A stretch of 64,000 nucleotides of DNA, from NCBI GenBank assembly GCA_029959615.1, contig JASCOD010000001.1:806001-870000 (forward strand), in the 5' to 3' direction. The notes under the pieces were generated by a model. The model made no database searches. It had not been told where the DNA came from and saw nothing but the letters and a program-made list of their open reading frames with translations. The translations under genes and the position numbers were made by a program. Below, piece after piece: positions 8,189 to 16,487 of this stretch (positions within the stretch are counted from its first letter, which is position 1; every line of letters starts with the position of its first letter). Source of the DNA: Flavobacteriaceae bacterium PS02338 (lineage in GTDB: Bacteria; Bacteroidota; Bacteroidia; Sphingobacteriales; Sphingobacteriaceae).

Positions 8189-9183
8189 TTAGCTTCTTTA
8201 ATAAAGTCACTAATCAAGTAAGCAATCGTTTTGCCAATCGTTTCATCTTTTCTACCGTCGTTTAATTCGTAAGCTCCCTCGCATATGTGTAGATAACCGA
8301 AAGGCTGTTTTGTAGATAAAACCACTTTTCGTACCTCATTTAACGAAAACGCGCTTGAGGTGGCGGCACTTGATAAAGCATTACTGATGCTGTCTAAGTC
8401 TATTTCTAAGCCAAGGGGCGATTTTACGTCTTTTAAGAGCTTTTTTACTTCGATGTGGGCATCATTGTGTTCTTTCAGCAAATCGTCGAAATAAGCGACT
8501 TTAATGCCTTTGTTTTTGGTAATGAAATCTAATTGCGCATCACTCACATAATTTTGATGCAAACCAAGAACTCGATACTGATCCAAAAAGCCGTCTTTAA
8601 TTGCGGTACTAAAACCGTTGCCGCTATGTCTGCCTTCTGCTGGGTTACGTAAATCGGTATGTGCATCAATGTTAAGCACATTAATTTTCGTTTGCAATGC
8701 CAAAGAGGTTCCTTTAATAATTGGATAACAGTTGTTATGTCCACCACCAATAACGATAGGGATTTTTCCTGCTTCAACTATTTTTTGAATAATCGGATAA
8801 ACTAAACCATCTATTTCTGCAACGGTTTCCCTTAGTTTGGCAATGTCATTCGAGTTGTTTTCTGGTATTTCGAATTCTCCCAACACCAAGATGTCTTCTC
8901 CTTTAAGAAATTGATTTTGCTGTAGGTTGAGGAATGTTTTTAATGCTGGCTTCCATGCGGTTGATGCTCCACCAATGCCGTAATTAGCCCTTACACCAAT
9001 ATCTTCTGGGATGCCAAGCAGTACGAACTTCGCTGGAGATTGTCGTAGAATTTCAGAAGAGATTGCTTCGCTACGCTCGCTATGACGATAGCAATTAATT
9101 TTTTCCCCGAGCTTTGTTTCTCCGTCTCGCTTGTTAACCAAGCTTAAGATCTCGCTCTGCGAAAAAACTTTAAAGCTAGCCAT
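8158..9183 (-). CDS. hutG: Formimidoylglutamase HutG (arginase/agmatinase family)
   Basis: Hydrolyses N-formimidoyl-L-glutamate to glutamate and formamide, the last step of one histidine degradation route. The binuclear manganese ligands of the ureohydrolase fold are visible: the His in GGGHNN, the Asp/His/Asp set in NIDAHTD, and the Asp pair in EIDLDSIS. It overlaps hutI by eight bases, so the two form an operon. Two oddities: residues 30-49 (CYRHSERSEAISSEILRQS) are encoded by a dispersed palindromic-type repeat, and the last ten residues (KFPADIRRFS) coincide with another repeat. The frame stays open through both. Confidence 0.92.
   Translation of the reverse strand: MASFKVFSQSEILSLVNKRDGETKLGEKINCYRHSERSEAISSEILRQSPAKFVLLGIPEDIGVRANYGIGGASTAWKPALKTFLNLQQNQFLKGEDILVLGEFEIPENNSNDIAKLRETVAEIDGLVYPIIQKIVEAGKIPIVIGGGHNNCYPIIKGTSLALQTKINVLNIDAHTDLRNPAEGRHSGNGFSTAIKDGFLDQYRVLGLHQNYVSDAQLDFITKNKGIKVAYFDDLLKEHNDAHIEVKKLLKDVKSPLGLEIDLDSISNALSSAATSSAFSLNEVRKVVLSTKQPFGYLHICEGAYELNDGRKDETIGKTIAYLISDFIKEAKFPADIRRFS
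9037..9096. repeat. Dispersed palindromic-type repeat inserted in frame in hutG
   Basis: On the coding strand it reads GTCATAGCGAGCGTAGCGAA followed by GCAATCTC, matching the intergenic copies at 28209 (GTCATTGCGAG...CGAAGCAATC) and 59913. It encodes residues 30-49 of HutG. Confidence 0.7.
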
Positions 9184-10417
9184 GATAAACTTCTCCGTTT
9201 AAAATTACGGTTTCTACCTGACTTTGACCGAAACTATAAGGCAAATAGGCTAAAGAACTCATTGGTCTGGTAATAAATAGGTTTGCCTTTTTGCCAATGG
9301 CGATGCTTCCAATTTGATTGCTTAATTCCATGGCTGCTGCTCCGTTTAGCGTAGCGGCGTTTACGGCCTGCTCGGGCGTCATTTTTAATTTGATGCAACC
9401 CAAAGAAACCACAAAATTCATATTTCCAGATGGCGTAGAGCCTGGGTTATAATCGCTGGCCAGTGCAACAATGGCATTGCTGTTGATTAAGCCTTTGGCG
9501 TTTGCAAATGGAATGTTGATATAGAAAGAACACGATGGTAGTAAAGTGGCAATGGTATTACTTTCACTCAAAGCTTTTAAAACTTTTTCATCAGTTTCTT
9601 CCAAATGATCTACCGAAACGGCTTGGTGTTGAATACCAATTTGTACAGCTCCAGAGCTAGACAATTGATTGGCATGGATTTTTGGCTTTAAACCATACGT
9701 AGTAGCTGCGGTTAAAATTTGAGCCGTTTCTTCGTTCGAAAAGAAGCCTTTCTCACAAAAGACATCGATATAATCTGCTAAATTTTCTTCGGCAACCTTT
9801 GGTAAAAGCTCATTGATAATTAAATTGAGATATCCCTGATGGTTATTTTTAAACTCAGTTGGATAGGCATGTGCTGCCAACAATGTTGCTTTGATCGGAA
9901 TTGGAAATGCAGCTCTGAGGCTTTTAATTACCCTCAACATTTTCAGTTCGCTTTCTACCGTTAAACCATAACCACTTTTGATTTCTAAGGCACCGGTGCC
10001 CTGTTTGATCATATCTTTTAGGCGAATACTGGCACTTTCAAAAAGTTCATCTTCAGTAATATGCTGTAGTTTATTCGCCGAGTTTAAAATGCCTCCTCCA
10101 GCTGCCGCTATTTCTTCGTAGGTTTTGCCTGCAATTTTTAGCGCAAATTCTTCTTCCCGTGGAGCAGCAAAAACGATGTGTGTGTGGCTATCGCACCACG
10201 AAGGGAATACAAACCGACCTTCTGCAGAGATTTGAGATGTGAGATTTGAGATGTGAGAAGGCATTTCGCTCATCAAACCAAAATCTTTAATTAAGCCATT
10301 TTCTAGCAATAACCAGGCATTTTCTAAAATAGGAAGACCATTTAGTTCGCTACCGCGAAGAAAAAGCTTTTCTTTTGGATGAACGCCTACAAGGGCTTTG
10401 ATATTGGTAATGAGCAT
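9176..10417 (-). CDS. hutI: Imidazolonepropionase HutI
   Basis: Opens 4-imidazolone-5-propionate to N-formimidoylglutamate, directly upstream of HutG in the histidine pathway. The amidohydrolase metal site is visible: HTH in CDSHTHIVF, the His of KIHANQ, the His of SVDHLEE and the Asp of LASDYNPGS. The length of 413 is normal. Residues 54-64 (SHISNLTSQIS) are encoded by a 7-base tandem repeat and sit in a linker before the first metal motif. hutH and hutU are not in the window. Confidence 0.94.
   Translation of the reverse strand: MLITNIKALVGVHPKEKLFLRGSELNGLPILENAWLLLENGLIKDFGLMSEMPSHISNLTSQISAEGRFVFPSWCDSHTHIVFAAPREEEFALKIAGKTYEEIAAAGGGILNSANKLQHITEDELFESASIRLKDMIKQGTGALEIKSGYGLTVESELKMLRVIKSLRAAFPIPIKATLLAAHAYPTEFKNNHQGYLNLIINELLPKVAEENLADYIDVFCEKGFFSNEETAQILTAATTYGLKPKIHANQLSSSGAVQIGIQHQAVSVDHLEETDEKVLKALSESNTIATLLPSCSFYINIPFANAKGLINSNAIVALASDYNPGSTPSGNMNFVVSLGCIKLKMTPEQAVNAATLNGAAAMELSNQIGSIAIGKKANLFITRPMSSLAYLPYSFGQSQVETVILNGEVYHG
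10227..10258. repeat. 7-bp tandem repeat within hutI
   Basis: Four 7-base units GAGATTT, GAGATGT, GAGATTT, GAGATGT and a partial GAGA. The repeat lies inside the coding frame. Confidence 0.8.
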
Positions 10418-10449
10418 ATCTGGTTAACTGTTGTCAAGCGATTAACCTT

Positions 10450-11217
10450 TTATTGTAATTCCAACAAAATAGGGCAGTGGTCACTGTGTAGCGCATCGGG
10501 TAAAATACGTACATTTTTTAATCTACTTTCCAATTCTCGGGTGGTTAGGTGGTAATCGATACGCCAGCCTAAGTTCTTCCCTCTTGCACCTGCACGATAG
10601 CTCCACCAGGTATAATGATGCGGATCTTGGTTAAAATGACGGAATGAATCTATAAAACCATTGTTAATGAAAAGTTCCATCCACTCCCGTTCTTCTGGCA
10701 AAAAGCCAGATGAATTGGCATTAGATTTTGGGTTATGAATGTCGATCGCTTTATGGCAAATATTATAATCTCCAGAAATGATTAGGTTTGGATATTGCTT
10801 TCTTAACTCTCCAATGTAACCATCAAAAAACTTCATGAATTCATATTTTTTCCCCTGTCTTTCATCGCCACTAGAACCAGATGGCAGGTAAACACTCATC
10901 AGTGAAAAATCGTCGAAATCAGCTCTTAAAATTCTGCCTTCAGCATCAATCCATTGTTCGCCACAACCGTATTCTACATGGTTAGGTTTTACTTTGCTGA
11001 AAATTGCAACACCACTATAGCCTTTTTTCTCTGCCGGAAACCAGTAATGATGATAGCCCAAATGTTCAATCAGCGCTAAAATATCCGGGATTTGCTCTTT
11101 TAGTGCTTTTACTTCTTGTAGGCAAACCATCTCTGCATCTGTAGACTGAAGCCAAGTGAATAAACCTTTTGTTGCTGCGGCACGAATGCCATTTACGTTG
11201 TATGATATGATTTTCAT
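10450..11217 (-). CDS. xth: Exodeoxyribonuclease III (AP endonuclease)
   Basis: A 255-residue member of the exonuclease III / endonuclease-exonuclease-phosphatase family that cuts at abasic sites and trims 3' ends in base excision repair. Motifs: YNVNGIRAA (Asn for metal), CLQEVKA (catalytic Glu), SGDYNICH (Asp and Asn) and the terminal SDHCPI (Asp-His). Its start overlaps the stop of the upstream cyclophilin by four bases (ATGA), so the two are translationally coupled. Confidence 0.95.
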   Translation of the reverse strand: MKIISYNVNGIRAAATKGLFTWLQSTDAEMVCLQEVKALKEQIPDILALIEHLGYHHYWFPAEKKGYSGVAIFSKVKPNHVEYGCGEQWIDAEGRILRADFDDFSLMSVYLPSGSSGDERQGKKYEFMKFFDGYIGELRKQYPNLIISGDYNICHKAIDIHNPKSNANSSGFLPEEREWMELFINNGFIDSFRHFNQDPHHYTWWSYRAGARGKNLGWRIDYHLTTRELESRLKNVRILPDALHSDHCPILLELQ

Positions 11218-11918
11218 TTATTTTTTCTTTCTGCTTTCTTTAATTCTTTCTCTAGTTTTTTTGCCTCACGCTTTTTGAGTACGGTCACGGTTATTTTTAC
11301 ATCTTCTTTTGGGCGATTTGCAGTTCCGGTTTCTACGCTAGCAATACTATCAATCATCTCTATGCCTTTAACCACTTCTCCATAGGCTGTATAATTTCTA
11401 TCCAAATGTGGCGTGCCGCCGATGGTTTTGTAAACTTCGCGTTGGTAATCGGGAATTTTATGTTGTAATCTATTCTTTTCTACAGTATTCAATTGATCAT
11501 CGGTGAAAACTTTGCCCTGCACCAAGTAAAACTGGCTACTGCTAGAAGCTTTCTCTGGATTGTTATCTCGTGCTGCCGCTAAAACTCCTTTTTTGTGAAA
11601 TAAACTATCTCTAAACTCGGCAGGTACCGTATATTTTGGACCTCCATCACCAAGCAAGGCATCGGGCTTTGCATTTTTCGATTCTGGGTCGCCACCCTGT
11701 ATCATAAAATCCTTAATTACCCTGTGAAAAATGGTGCCGTTGTAAAAGCCTTCTTTAGCCAGTTTTAAGAAATTGTCACGGTGTAAAGGGGTTTCGTTGT
11801 AAAGCCTAACAATGCACTCGCCTTTAGTGCTGCTTATTTTAACATATTGATATTTTGGCTTTGCAGCATACGCAAAACTACAGCAGAATAAGGCACAAAT
11901 CAATAAGAGTTTTTTCAT
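11214..11918 (-). CDS. Exported cyclophilin-type peptidyl-prolyl cis-trans isomerase
   Basis: 234 residues. MKKLLLICALFCCSFAYA is a signal peptide, so the product acts in the periplasm or envelope. The cyclophilin core follows, with FHRVIKDFMIQGGDP (catalytic Arg) and SSSQFYLVQG. An in-frame GTG at 11975 would add 19 residues ahead of the signal peptide, but it lies in a dispersed GCCACAGAT repeat; the ATG at 11918 is the real start. The C-terminal tail is very Lys/Glu rich. Confidence 0.92.
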   Translation of the reverse strand: MKKLLLICALFCCSFAYAAKPKYQYVKISSTKGECIVRLYNETPLHRDNFLKLAKEGFYNGTIFHRVIKDFMIQGGDPESKNAKPDALLGDGGPKYTVPAEFRDSLFHKKGVLAAARDNNPEKASSSSQFYLVQGKVFTDDQLNTVEKNRLQHKIPDYQREVYKTIGGTPHLDRNYTAYGEVVKGIEMIDSIASVETGTANRPKEDVKITVTVLKKREAKKLEKELKKAERKNK

Positions 11919-11970
11919 GATGAATTGAATTTGCGCTAAGTTATTTAAAAAAAATATCGTCTCATAATTA

Positions 11971-12070
11971 GCCACAGATACACAGATTTAATTCAATAAT
12001 GATTTCTTATTTTTTTTTATGATAAAGATTAATTTGTGCATTCCGCATTAATCGGAACAGGTACTGTGGC
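11971..12070. repeat. Inverted GCCACAGAT...CTGTGGC repeat
   Basis: GCCACAGATACACAGATTTAA at the left and ACTGTGGC at 12063-12070 form inverted ends around an AT-rich centre. Related copies are at 14919 and 42650. Confidence 0.5.
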
Positions 12071-12145
12071 TAAAATTGTCTGCCTAAAGTTGAATTATCT
12101 TCTGCAGTTATACCCTCAAAAAATAATTAGCTACTTTAGTGATTA

Positions 12146-12703
12146 ATGAAGCTATACATCAAAAATATGGTATGCGACCGCTGTAAAATGGCGGTAGAAA
12201 CGGTGTTCGGTAAATTAGACTTAAATCCAAGAAGTGTGGTTTTGGGAGAGGTTGAGTTGGAGGAAGAGAAACTATCCGATTCAAAATATCAGGAAATGAA
12301 AGTCGCTTTGGAAAACCTAGGTTTTGAATTATTGGAAGATAAGAAGAAAGCTCTTGTTTCTCAAATTAAGGCGGTAATTGTGGAGCTAGCTCATTATACA
12401 AAAGAGCCGTTAAAAGTAAATCTATCTGAATATCTGAGCAATAAGCTAGGCTCTGATTATTCGTCGTTAAGCAATATTTTCTCCATAGAAGAAAGTAATA
12501 CTATTGAGCATTATTACATTCAACAAAAAATAGAGAAAGCCAAAGAATTGCTCAGTTACGGTGAGCTGACTTTGAGCGAAATTGCATTTCAATTGAATTA
12601 TAGTAGCGTGGCTCATCTTTCGGCACAATTTAAAAAGGAAACCGGATTGACACCTTCTCAGTTTAAGCAAGATTTAAAGCGGAATACTTTAGATAGGGTG
12701 TAG
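12146..12703 (+). CDS. HMA-like domain fused to AraC-type DNA-binding domain
   Basis: Residues 1-70 look like a heavy-metal-associated fold with MVCDRCK (CxxC at 9-12). Residues 80-180 are an AraC/XylS helix-turn-helix pair: IEKAKELL, LSEIAFQLNYSSVAHLSAQFKKETGLTPSQF in pieces. The protein is therefore probably a metal- or redox-responsive regulator. It is 185 residues and stands alone between a repeat and yceI. Which metal, if any, binds is unknown; a copper or other soft metal would fit the CxxC. Confidence 0.8.
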   Translation: MKLYIKNMVCDRCKMAVETVFGKLDLNPRSVVLGEVELEEEKLSDSKYQEMKVALENLGFELLEDKKKALVSQIKAVIVELAHYTKEPLKVNLSEYLSNKLGSDYSSLSNIFSIEESNTIEHYYIQQKIEKAKELLSYGELTLSEIAFQLNYSSVAHLSAQFKKETGLTPSQFKQDLKRNTLDRV

Positions 12704-12844
12704 GTTGTCACCGCTGATTTAAGATGGTTTTATTTTGTACAGTCGTATTTAATAGCAGCGTACAGTTCTAAAATCTACGGGAAAATTCTCAATCCATCAT
12801 CTGCTTTCTTAACATACATCAACTTTTTGTCAGTTGCACTGTTT

Positions 12845-12852
12845 TAACTTTG
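12845..12852 (+). promoter_or_regulatory. -7 promoter element for yceI
   Basis: TAACTTTG, 27 bases before the ATG. TTG triplets upstream are at 15 bases or less, shorter than the usual 19-20, so the -33 element is doubtful. Confidence 0.35.
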
Positions 12853-12879
12853 TGTTCAAATTAATTAAAGACAAAAAGC

Positions 12880-13452
12880 ATGAAAAGATTATTCTTATTT
12901 TTATTAGCAACGAGCTTAAGTGTAGCGACGTTTGCTCAAACCAAATGGACGGTAGATCCGATGCACTCTTTTGTGAACTTCTCGGTTAAACATTCTGGAA
13001 TCTCATTTGTAGATGGTTCATTCAAGAAATTTGATGGTGAAATTGTAGCTTCAAAAGCTGATTTAACCGATGCGAAAATCAATTTTACTGCAGATGTAGC
13101 CAGCATTAATACAAGTGTTGAGATGCGTGATAATCACTTAAAATCTGATGATTTCTTTAATGCAGAGAAATTTCCTAAAATCACTTTTGTAAGTACTTCT
13201 TTCAAAAAAATAAAAGGTAACACTTATGTGTTGGCAGGTAAGTTAACCATTCGTGATGTGACTAAAGATGTGACTTTTGCGGTAGTATACGGAGGAACTG
13301 CAAAAGATCAACAAGGTAATTCTAAAGCTGGATTTTTAGCTACAACTAAGATCAACCGTTTAGATTATAATGTGAAATATGATCCAACTGGCGCTGGTAT
13401 TGGTAAAGACGTAAATATCACTTTGAACTTGCAATTTGCGCAAGCGAAATAA
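12880..13452 (+). CDS. YceI-family exported lipid-binding protein
   Basis: 190 residues with a signal peptide ending at FAQ (about residue 20). The mature part is a lipocalin-like YceI barrel: WTVDPMHSFVNFSVKHSG, MRDNHLKSDDFFNAEKFP and LTIRDVTKDV are family hallmarks. YceI proteins bind long polyisoprenoid-type lipids in the periplasm; the physiological role is unsettled. The gene has its own -7 box and is followed by an inverted repeat that could end transcription. Confidence 0.9.
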   Translation: MKRLFLFLLATSLSVATFAQTKWTVDPMHSFVNFSVKHSGISFVDGSFKKFDGEIVASKADLTDAKINFTADVASINTSVEMRDNHLKSDDFFNAEKFPKITFVSTSFKKIKGNTYVLAGKLTIRDVTKDVTFAVVYGGTAKDQQGNSKAGFLATTKINRLDYNVKYDPTGAGIGKDVNITLNLQFAQAK

Positions 13453-13459
13453 TATCCAT

Positions 13460-13510
13460 TGTCACATTGAGCTTGTCGAAATGTATGCTTCGACAGGCTC
13501 AGCATGACAC
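13460..13510. repeat. Inverted dispersed repeat (GTCACATTGAGCTTGTCGAA type)
   Basis: The left arm TTGAGCTTGTCGAA pairs with TTCGACAGGCTCA, and TGTCA at the left pairs with TGACA at the right end. A near copy is at 22025-22083. Confidence 0.65.
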
Positions 13511-13522
13511 AGTCAACTAAAA

Positions 13523-14347
13523 ATGAACACACTCAATCAATTCAAAAGCTTTACTTCTAATCTGCCACAAAGTGAAATCATGCCTGCATTATTTATGGGG
13601 CACGGTTCGCCGATGAACGGAATCGAAGTAAATGAGTTCAGTACGGGTTGGACGGATATGGCTAGGTCTATCTCTCTGCCTAAAGCTGTTTTAGTGGTTT
13701 CTGCGCATTGGTTTACCCGTGGCACCAAAATTACTGCGATGGATTTTCCACCAACCATCCACGATTTTGGAGGCTTTCCGCAAGCTTTGTTCGATGTACA
13801 ATATCCAGCTCCTGGAAACCCAGAATTAGCGAAGGAAACAGCCAATCTTATTACATCTACGCCTGTAGAACTAAACCACGATTGGGGCTTAGACCACGGT
13901 GCTTGGACAGTAATTAGACATATGTATCCAAATGCTAATATTCCAGTACTGCAATTGAGTATAGATTACACTAAAGGAGCGCAGTATCATTATGATTTGG
14001 CAAAAGAACTATCCGCTTTGCGTAAGAAAGGAGTATTGATTTTGGGTAGCGGCAATATGGTGCATAATCTGCGTATGCTTAGTTGGGAAATGATCAACGG
14101 TGGTGGTTACGATTGGGCTAATGAAGCCAATGAAAAATTCAAATCTGCGATTGTAAATAAAGATCATCAATCACTTATCAATTTTGAGCAGATGGGTAGT
14201 GATGTGCGTTTGTCTATTCCAACGCCAGAACATTATTTACCACTCATGTACACTCTGGGACTACAAGGGGATAAGGAGCAAGCCTTTTTGTTCAATGATA
14301 AAGCGGTTGGCGGTTCATTAACGATGACTTCGGTGAAGGTGGGTTAA
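13523..14347 (+). CDS. ygiD: 4,5-DOPA dioxygenase-type extradiol dioxygenase (YgiD)
   Basis: 274 residues of the LigB/YgiD family. Probable metal ligands are the His residues in FMGHGSP, VSAHWF and LDHGAW; GSGNMVHN is another family motif. YgiD of E. coli opens the DOPA ring in vitro; the natural substrate is unknown. The conserved part begins at about residue 20 (MPALFMGHGSP), so an internal ATG is possible, but 13523 follows the repeat directly and is plausible. Confidence 0.88.
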   Translation: MNTLNQFKSFTSNLPQSEIMPALFMGHGSPMNGIEVNEFSTGWTDMARSISLPKAVLVVSAHWFTRGTKITAMDFPPTIHDFGGFPQALFDVQYPAPGNPELAKETANLITSTPVELNHDWGLDHGAWTVIRHMYPNANIPVLQLSIDYTKGAQYHYDLAKELSALRKKGVLILGSGNMVHNLRMLSWEMINGGGYDWANEANEKFKSAIVNKDHQSLINFEQMGSDVRLSIPTPEHYLPLMYTLGLQGDKEQAFLFNDKAVGGSLTMTSVKVG

Positions 14348-14370
14348 TTACCCTATAAGAATTTTAAAGC

Positions 14371-14412
14371 AACCCTCTCTGGCTACGCCATCTCTCACAG
14401 AGGGAGAGAATT
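14371..14412. repeat. Short inverted repeat CCCTCTCTGG...CAGAGGGAGAG
   Basis: The ACCCTCTCTG arm pairs imperfectly with CAGAGGGAGAG. It lies between two convergent genes and may act as a terminator. Confidence 0.45.
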
Positions 14413-14434
14413 GTAAAGTTCACTAGACGTATTT

Positions 14435-14902
14435 CTACTCTTTCCGTTGATAAGGAAATTCCATTTTCCTTTTCTTGCCACCAATTTTTCCTTCAATCCA
14501 GGCAAAAAGCTCATCTTTTCCTTTGTTTTGATACACTATTTGCTGAGGAAAATCATGCTGTTTGTTCTCGAAGGTAAAAGTGTCATTGTTTGAAGAAACT
14601 AGTTTGAAATCCGTTCTCCCTTCATTGCCTTTTTCATAGCCGGTAACGCAGTAATACCATTCGCTTTTGATCTTTTTTAGCACAACAGATTCTGTTAAAA
14701 TACTATCACCTTTAGCGTTGAATTTATGTGAAGTGCCAGTTAAACTATCGCTATGTTTTTGCCAGCGCTCTATAATTTTACCAGTTTTCGTTTTCATTTC
14801 CCATTTTCCGAGAAAGAAATCAAAGGCTTTTATCGTTGGTTTTTGTGCCGAGACGTAACATGAAATAGCAATCAACACTAAGGTTAGGTATAAGTTTTTC
14901 AT
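14435..14902 (-). CDS. Exported protein of unknown function (DUF6265/DUF1579-like)
   Basis: 155 residues with a signal peptide (MKNLYLTLVLIAISCYVSAQ). The mature part begins with FDFFLGKWEMKTKTG, the phrase typical of small lipocalin-like barrel domains, and has the motif FENKQHDFPQQIVYQ. An upstream in-frame GTG (14923) lies in a repeat and is rejected. The family assignment is from memory and no activity can be named. Confidence 0.7.
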   Translation of the reverse strand: MKNLYLTLVLIAISCYVSAQKPTIKAFDFFLGKWEMKTKTGKIIERWQKHSDSLTGTSHKFNAKGDSILTESVVLKKIKSEWYYCVTGYEKGNEGRTDFKLVSSNNDTFTFENKQHDFPQQIVYQNKGKDELFAWIEGKIGGKKRKMEFPYQRKE

Positions 14903-14918
14903 TAATTTTTGAATTTTT

Positions 14919-14970
14919 GCCACAGATGCACAAATAGATTTTTAATATTATATCATAAAATCTGTGGCTA
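14919..14970. repeat. Inverted GCCACAGAT...ATCTGTGGC repeat
   Basis: GCCACAGAT at the left and ATCTGTGGC at the right form a near-perfect inverted pair between two minus-strand genes. Confidence 0.6.
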
Positions 14971-14975
14971 AATAA

Positions 14976-16373
14976 CTACATAATTCGTTTTAACATTTTC
15001 AAGACCCATTGCTTAGCTTGATATGGCGGGTAAACTAAACTATTGAAATCTAAACTTCTTTGCGTTACTACAGTACGTTCGTGAGAGAAGTTTTTGAAAC
15101 CAAAAAAACCGTGGCTGCTACCCATTCCGCTATGGTTTGCGCCGCCAAAAGGTAATTTCGGATTGGCAATATGCATCAAAACATCATTAACACAAGTGCC
15201 ACCAGCACTTGTTGATTTGATGATTTTCTTTACGTTATTATTGCTGTTGCTAAAAATGTAGAGCGCCAAAGGTTTCTGTTTTCCGTTTACAAAAGCAATG
15301 GCTTCCTCTAAATCTGAGTAGGGTATCACTGGTAAAATCGGCCCGAAAATCTCCTCCTCCATGATCATTGCATCTTTAGGGATTTGGGTAATTAAAGAAG
15401 GATAAATGGTCTGCGCCTTGTCGTCTGTCTTTCCTCCCCAGTTAATTCTTGCCCCTTTATCTACAGCTTCGGTTATTAGATTACTTAGTCTTTCAAAATG
15501 CTTTTTGCTAATAATTTTCCCATAAACTTCAGTATTGATTTCATCTGTCGTTTTAAAGTACATTTCCGTTGCGAATTGCTTGTATAGGCCCACAAATTCG
15601 TCTAAGCGATCTTGGTGGATGAGTACATAATCAGGGGCGATACAGGTTTGTCCGGCATTGACCAGTTTGCCCCAGGCAATTTTCTGCGCTGCTTTTTTTA
15701 AATCTACGTCTTTATCAATGAGGGTTGGCGATTTTCCGCCTAATTCTAGCGTTATCGAAGTAAGATTCTTAGCTGCGGCCGTCATCACTACTTTGCCGAT
15801 TTCGGTGCTACCCGTAAAAAAGATATGGTCGAAGGGTAACTCCAACAATTGCTGAGAAATGTTAGCATTGCCTTCAATGCAGGCAACATGTTCTTCATCA
15901 AAAGTATCTAGAATGAGTTTTGTGATAACTTTGCTCGTTGCTGGACTTAATTCTGAAGGTTTTACTATGGCACAGTTTCCTGCTGCAATTGCAGAAATCA
16001 ACGGCGACATGACCAGTTGAAATGGATAATTCCAAGGGGCGATAATTAAGCAAACACCCTTAGGTTCGTAATAGATCCTATTTTTAGCAAATGGGTTGCT
16101 TAATGTTTTTCCAACGCGTTTGGGCGACATCCAGCTTCGAAGGTTACTGATGGCAAAATCAATTTCGCCATAGATGAAGAAAAGCTCTGTTACCGAGGCC
16201 TCGAAATGGCTTTTTCTTAAATCTTTACGCAGCGCAAAATAGATGGCATCTTCATTTTCTTGAATGGCAGTTCTTAGTTTTCTCAGTACATCTATGCGTT
16301 GTAGTGCATTGCTTTGCCTTAACACATATTGATGTGTTTGCTGATTTTTAAATACACAGCTAATTCTGTTCAT
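14976..16373 (-). CDS. NAD(P)-dependent aldehyde dehydrogenase (ALDH3-like)
   Basis: 465 residues. The catalytic Cys is in GQTCIAPDY, the general base Glu in LELGGKSP, and the cofactor-binding motif in FFTGSTEIG. APWNYPFQL and the C-terminal LPFGGANHSGMGSSHG place it near the class 3 fatty or aromatic aldehyde dehydrogenases. The hydrophobic, basic C-terminus (YQAKQWVLKMLKRIM) could be a membrane-contact tail. The substrate is not predictable from context; its neighbours are unrelated. Confidence 0.92.
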   Translation of the reverse strand: MNRISCVFKNQQTHQYVLRQSNALQRIDVLRKLRTAIQENEDAIYFALRKDLRKSHFEASVTELFFIYGEIDFAISNLRSWMSPKRVGKTLSNPFAKNRIYYEPKGVCLIIAPWNYPFQLVMSPLISAIAAGNCAIVKPSELSPATSKVITKLILDTFDEEHVACIEGNANISQQLLELPFDHIFFTGSTEIGKVVMTAAAKNLTSITLELGGKSPTLIDKDVDLKKAAQKIAWGKLVNAGQTCIAPDYVLIHQDRLDEFVGLYKQFATEMYFKTTDEINTEVYGKIISKKHFERLSNLITEAVDKGARINWGGKTDDKAQTIYPSLITQIPKDAMIMEEEIFGPILPVIPYSDLEEAIAFVNGKQKPLALYIFSNSNNNVKKIIKSTSAGGTCVNDVLMHIANPKLPFGGANHSGMGSSHGFFGFKNFSHERTVVTQRSLDFNSLVYPPYQAKQWVLKMLKRIM

Positions 16374-16487
16374 GAGCCCTTACCAATAGCAAGAATAATT
16401 GTTAAATATAGTTAAACGCCAATAAAACTTTCTTATAATTACAAGCAATTTAGCATTTTGTAATTACACAGTGTTTCGTATAACATC

